Part shown: one piece after another, positions 62,200 through 64,000 of the stretch
Numbering within the stretch: position 1 is the stretch's first letter
Layout of the letters: each line of letters starts with the position of its first letter
NCBI GenBank assembly: GCA_021737405.1
Contig: JAIPEG010000008.1
Span: 38,936-102,935, forward strand
Direction: 5' to 3'
DNA length: 64,000 nt
Origin: Bacteriovoracaceae bacterium
GTDB lineage: Bacteria > Bdellovibrionota > Bacteriovoracia > Bacteriovoracales > Bacteriovoracaceae
Position numbers and translations under genes: made by a program
The notes under the pieces: model-generated
Databases searched by the model: none
Seen by the model: the letters and a program-made list of their open reading frames with translations, nothing else
Told to the model about the DNA's origin: nothing

Positions 62200-62607
62200 A
62201 TGAAAAGAAGACAAATATTGGCTGGTTTTACCGGAACATTAATGGGCACTTTCCTTTTCAATTTCACTTATGCCAAAAGAAAAGTGAGTGGAATTTTAGG
62301 AAATGAGAAAAGTCTAGGTCCCCATACTGTTTCTAAAAGGTACCAATCTGTTCTTTATCCAGCTAAAAACTTTTCAAGCACAGCTGACTTTTGGTCTCAT
62401 CACCCTGACCCGGCTTTTGGTGAGCTTAATAAACGATTTCAAGAGAAAGGTCTTCTACTAAGAACTAATTCAGAACTTCTTAAAGATGGGAAAACGGTCG
62501 AACTAACCAAAGTTTTTAAGGATTCAGAAGCACATGAGCTTTATAAGAGAGTTGCAGGGCTTTTTCACTCAAAAGCAAAAGATCAGCCGGATCTTAGACT
62601 TATTTAA
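62200..62607 (+). CDS. Small exported protein with possible Tat-type leader
   Basis: 135 residues. MKRRQILAGFTGTLMGTFLFNFTYAKRK has a twin-Arg followed by a hydrophobic stretch and a basic end, compatible with a Tat signal or a signal anchor. The mature part (TADFWSHHPDPAFGELNKRFQEKGLLLRTNSELLKDGKTVELTKVFKDSEAHELY) has no Cys and no known motif. It starts a three-gene unit with two membrane proteins. Function unknown. Confidence 0.62.
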   Translation: MKRRQILAGFTGTLMGTFLFNFTYAKRKVSGILGNEKSLGPHTVSKRYQSVLYPAKNFSSTADFWSHHPDPAFGELNKRFQEKGLLLRTNSELLKDGKTVELTKVFKDSEAHELYKRVAGLFHSKAKDQPDLRLI

Positions 62608-62619
62608 TTAGTAATATTT

Positions 62620-63111
62620 TTGAATAAGGATCGTTTAGCGACATTTGCCTTCCTAATTTTTCTTCTGATTTATCTTTTCCAACAATTTGGCCGTAGAGAA
62701 GACTGGCCTTTTACTTTTTTTGGAATGTATAAAGGCGGTCGCTTTGATACAAAGCCTTTTTATCACTTCAAAGTCTTATACAAAGACGATTCGCAATTTG
62801 AGCTCAATGCTTATTCATTCAAAGTCGATTTTTTCTTCTTAGATGAAAAAATAAGATCAATTCTACTTGGTTTTAAAGAGGACTTTAATAACGACGTCAT
62901 CGCAGTTAATGAAAGAATAAGTGAAGACAAAGAAAATGAAGTCAAAGAGTTCTTATTAAAAAATGTTAAACCTCTACTCGATCAGCAGTGTGAGAATTGT
63001 AAGAAGGGTGAAATATCTCTTCATATTTCATATTGGGATGAGATGGTTTTCGAGAATTACCTAAAACCAGATCGTTCATGGGTTTACACGAGTGTGCCTT
63101 ATGGAAAATAA
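62620..63111 (+). CDS. Membrane-anchored small protein upstream of HTTM-like gene
   Basis: 163 residues from TTG 62620; no ribosome site is evident. One N-terminal helix (LATFAFLIFLLIYLFQQF) is followed by GRREDWPFTFFGMYKGGRFDTKPFYHFKVLYKDDSQFEL. The W-P-F...-MY phrase resembles small proteins found beside HTTM/gamma-carboxylase-like membrane proteins. A CxxC (CENC) lies at ~126-129. The soluble part should be periplasmic. Overlaps the next gene by a few bases. Confidence 0.6.
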   Translation: MNKDRLATFAFLIFLLIYLFQQFGRREDWPFTFFGMYKGGRFDTKPFYHFKVLYKDDSQFELNAYSFKVDFFFLDEKIRSILLGFKEDFNNDVIAVNERISEDKENEVKEFLLKNVKPLLDQQCENCKKGEISLHISYWDEMVFENYLKPDRSWVYTSVPYGK

Positions 63112-63910
63112 TTCACTCAAACTAAAAACTGTAGAGTTTTGCATTCTCACACTAGGTACACTTTATGTCTGGTACAACTTCAACGTTTTTCCTCCAGACT
63201 TTTTTGCACAGTGGAGGCCAATAAGCTTCTATAAGCTTTTCTCTGAACCCTTCTCTCGTGATTTCTTGTTCATTCTTAAGTCTTGTTGGATATTCTTTCT
63301 CATCTTTGCCGGCCTTGGAATAGGAGGACGCTTATTCAGAATCGTTGGAGCACTTTGCGCTATTGTCCTTCTAGGGCACCACTATAATTTTGGTAATGTA
63401 TATCACGGTACTCATGTCTATATTGGTGCTGTAATTATTCTCTGCCTACTCCCTAGACCAAAGAGTAATGGGCTTTTAATTTCCTACATTAAGTACTTTG
63501 TTGTCTTTGTCATGGTTCTTACGGGCCTACAAAAGCTCTACTATGGAGGCGGTTTGGACTGGGCCTTTACTGATGCTTTCTTTGTACGTCTTGCTTCTCA
63601 TCCTTATCAGGCGAAAATTGGTCGCGCAGTTTTAGAAGGCCCTCTCATTCTTAGTCAAATTTTTGCAGGATGGGCACTAATCGTGGCAGAGCTTTTAGCC
63701 TTTATGGCCTTATTTCATAAAAATTTAGGAAGAGCGTATTTCTTTATATGGAGTTCTTTTCATCTTGGAGTGACACTCGTTTTCGGAAATCACTTTATGT
63801 TCTATAGCCAGATCTTCGTTTATTCCGCGTTCTTAGACCTTGAGTTTGCTTTTCTTTTAACCATTAAAGAAAGGCTTGAAGACTTATTCCCAAGACCCAA
63901 CAAAGCGTGA
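63101..63910 (+). CDS. HTTM/DoxX-like polytopic membrane protein
   Basis: About 269 residues from ATG 63101 (track start is a GTG at 63092). At least six helices, for example SCWIFFLIFAGLGIGGRLFRIVGALCAIVLLGHHYNFGNVYHGTHVYIGAVIILCLLP. His-rich motifs in the membrane (GHHYNFGNVYHGTH) and later FIWSSFHLGVTLVFGNHFMFYSQIFVYSAFLDL resemble the HTTM (vitamin K-dependent carboxylase-like) family. The reaction is unknown. Last gene of the unit; the final 90 bp of the window hold no gene I can support. Confidence 0.6.
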   Translation: MENNSLKLKTVEFCILTLGTLYVWYNFNVFPPDFFAQWRPISFYKLFSEPFSRDFLFILKSCWIFFLIFAGLGIGGRLFRIVGALCAIVLLGHHYNFGNVYHGTHVYIGAVIILCLLPRPKSNGLLISYIKYFVVFVMVLTGLQKLYYGGGLDWAFTDAFFVRLASHPYQAKIGRAVLEGPLILSQIFAGWALIVAELLAFMALFHKNLGRAYFFIWSSFHLGVTLVFGNHFMFYSQIFVYSAFLDLEFAFLLTIKERLEDLFPRPNKA

Positions 63911-64000
63911 CTCCTTTATAGATGACTGCTGCCATGCAAGGACGGAGGCCTTTAGACTCACTGCGCATCAGAGATTTTATAGTTCTTTTACAATTAGGCC

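Noticed and set aside
63911-64000. Possible RNA gene or ORF start at the window end
   Set aside because: No tRNA-like T-loop, no open frame of note and too little sequence to judge.

Overview
The window is AT-rich, gene-dense bacterial chromosome from a Gram-negative. It carries many lipoprotein and Sec signal peptides, beta-barrel proteins, an RND/TolC efflux pair and an OmpA-type lipoprotein. Several exported proteins have no close match that I recognise, and there are c-type cytochrome motifs and hybrid two-component proteins. The style suggests a Bdellovibrionota member of the Bacteriovorax/Halobacteriovorax kind. That is an inference from gene style; there is no rRNA or marker gene here to prove it. 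I see no tRNA, rRNA, CRISPR array, transposase or integrase.

Layout. 0-3.6 kb: the end of an efflux operon (RND pump cut by the window edge, TolC-like protein). 3.7-7 kb: a very large lipoprotein combining a circularly permuted ATP-grasp fold with an HExxH zinc motif. 7-9.2 kb: a PhyH-type oxygenase divergent from a B12-binding radical SAM protein. 9.2-24.7 kb: envelope and exported proteins (OmpA-like lipoprotein, SGNH-like lipoprotein, M13-like metalloprotease, large membrane protein, cytochrome P460-like protein, RMD1-like protein), a degenerate ADP-ribosylglycohydrolase, a PAS protein and a second B12-type radical SAM protein. 23.6-28.8 kb: two divergent operons with glycosyltransferases and methyltransferases. 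28.9-33.2 kb: TonB-like, FecR-domain, thioredoxin and SEC-C proteins, plus one frameshifted secreted protein. 33.5-47 kb: a hybrid histidine kinase, a three-gene cytochrome/YceI operon, an RCC1-like exported propeller, a SOUL protein, two output regulators with altered receiver domains, an alpha/beta hydrolase followed by XRE-type regulators, and an outer-membrane protein.

47.2-62 kb is the most unusual region. Six radical SAM enzymes (three with an N-terminal twitch-type Cys domain), two short aminotransferase-like proteins, two GT2 glycosyltransferases, a third GT-A-like protein, an asparagine-synthase-like ATP-pyrophosphatase and a methyltransferase-like protein lie in alternating mini-operons. 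Enzyme types recur (radical SAM with C-terminal Cys motif x2, N-twitch radical SAM x3, PLP protein x2, GT2 x2), so the locus looks like a duplicated and diverged module. It plausibly builds and decorates an unusual glycan or small molecule, but the substrate cannot be read from sequence. No convincing RiPP precursor peptide was found.

62.2-63.9 kb: a three-gene unit with a possible Tat-type leader protein and two membrane proteins, the last HTTM/DoxX-like.
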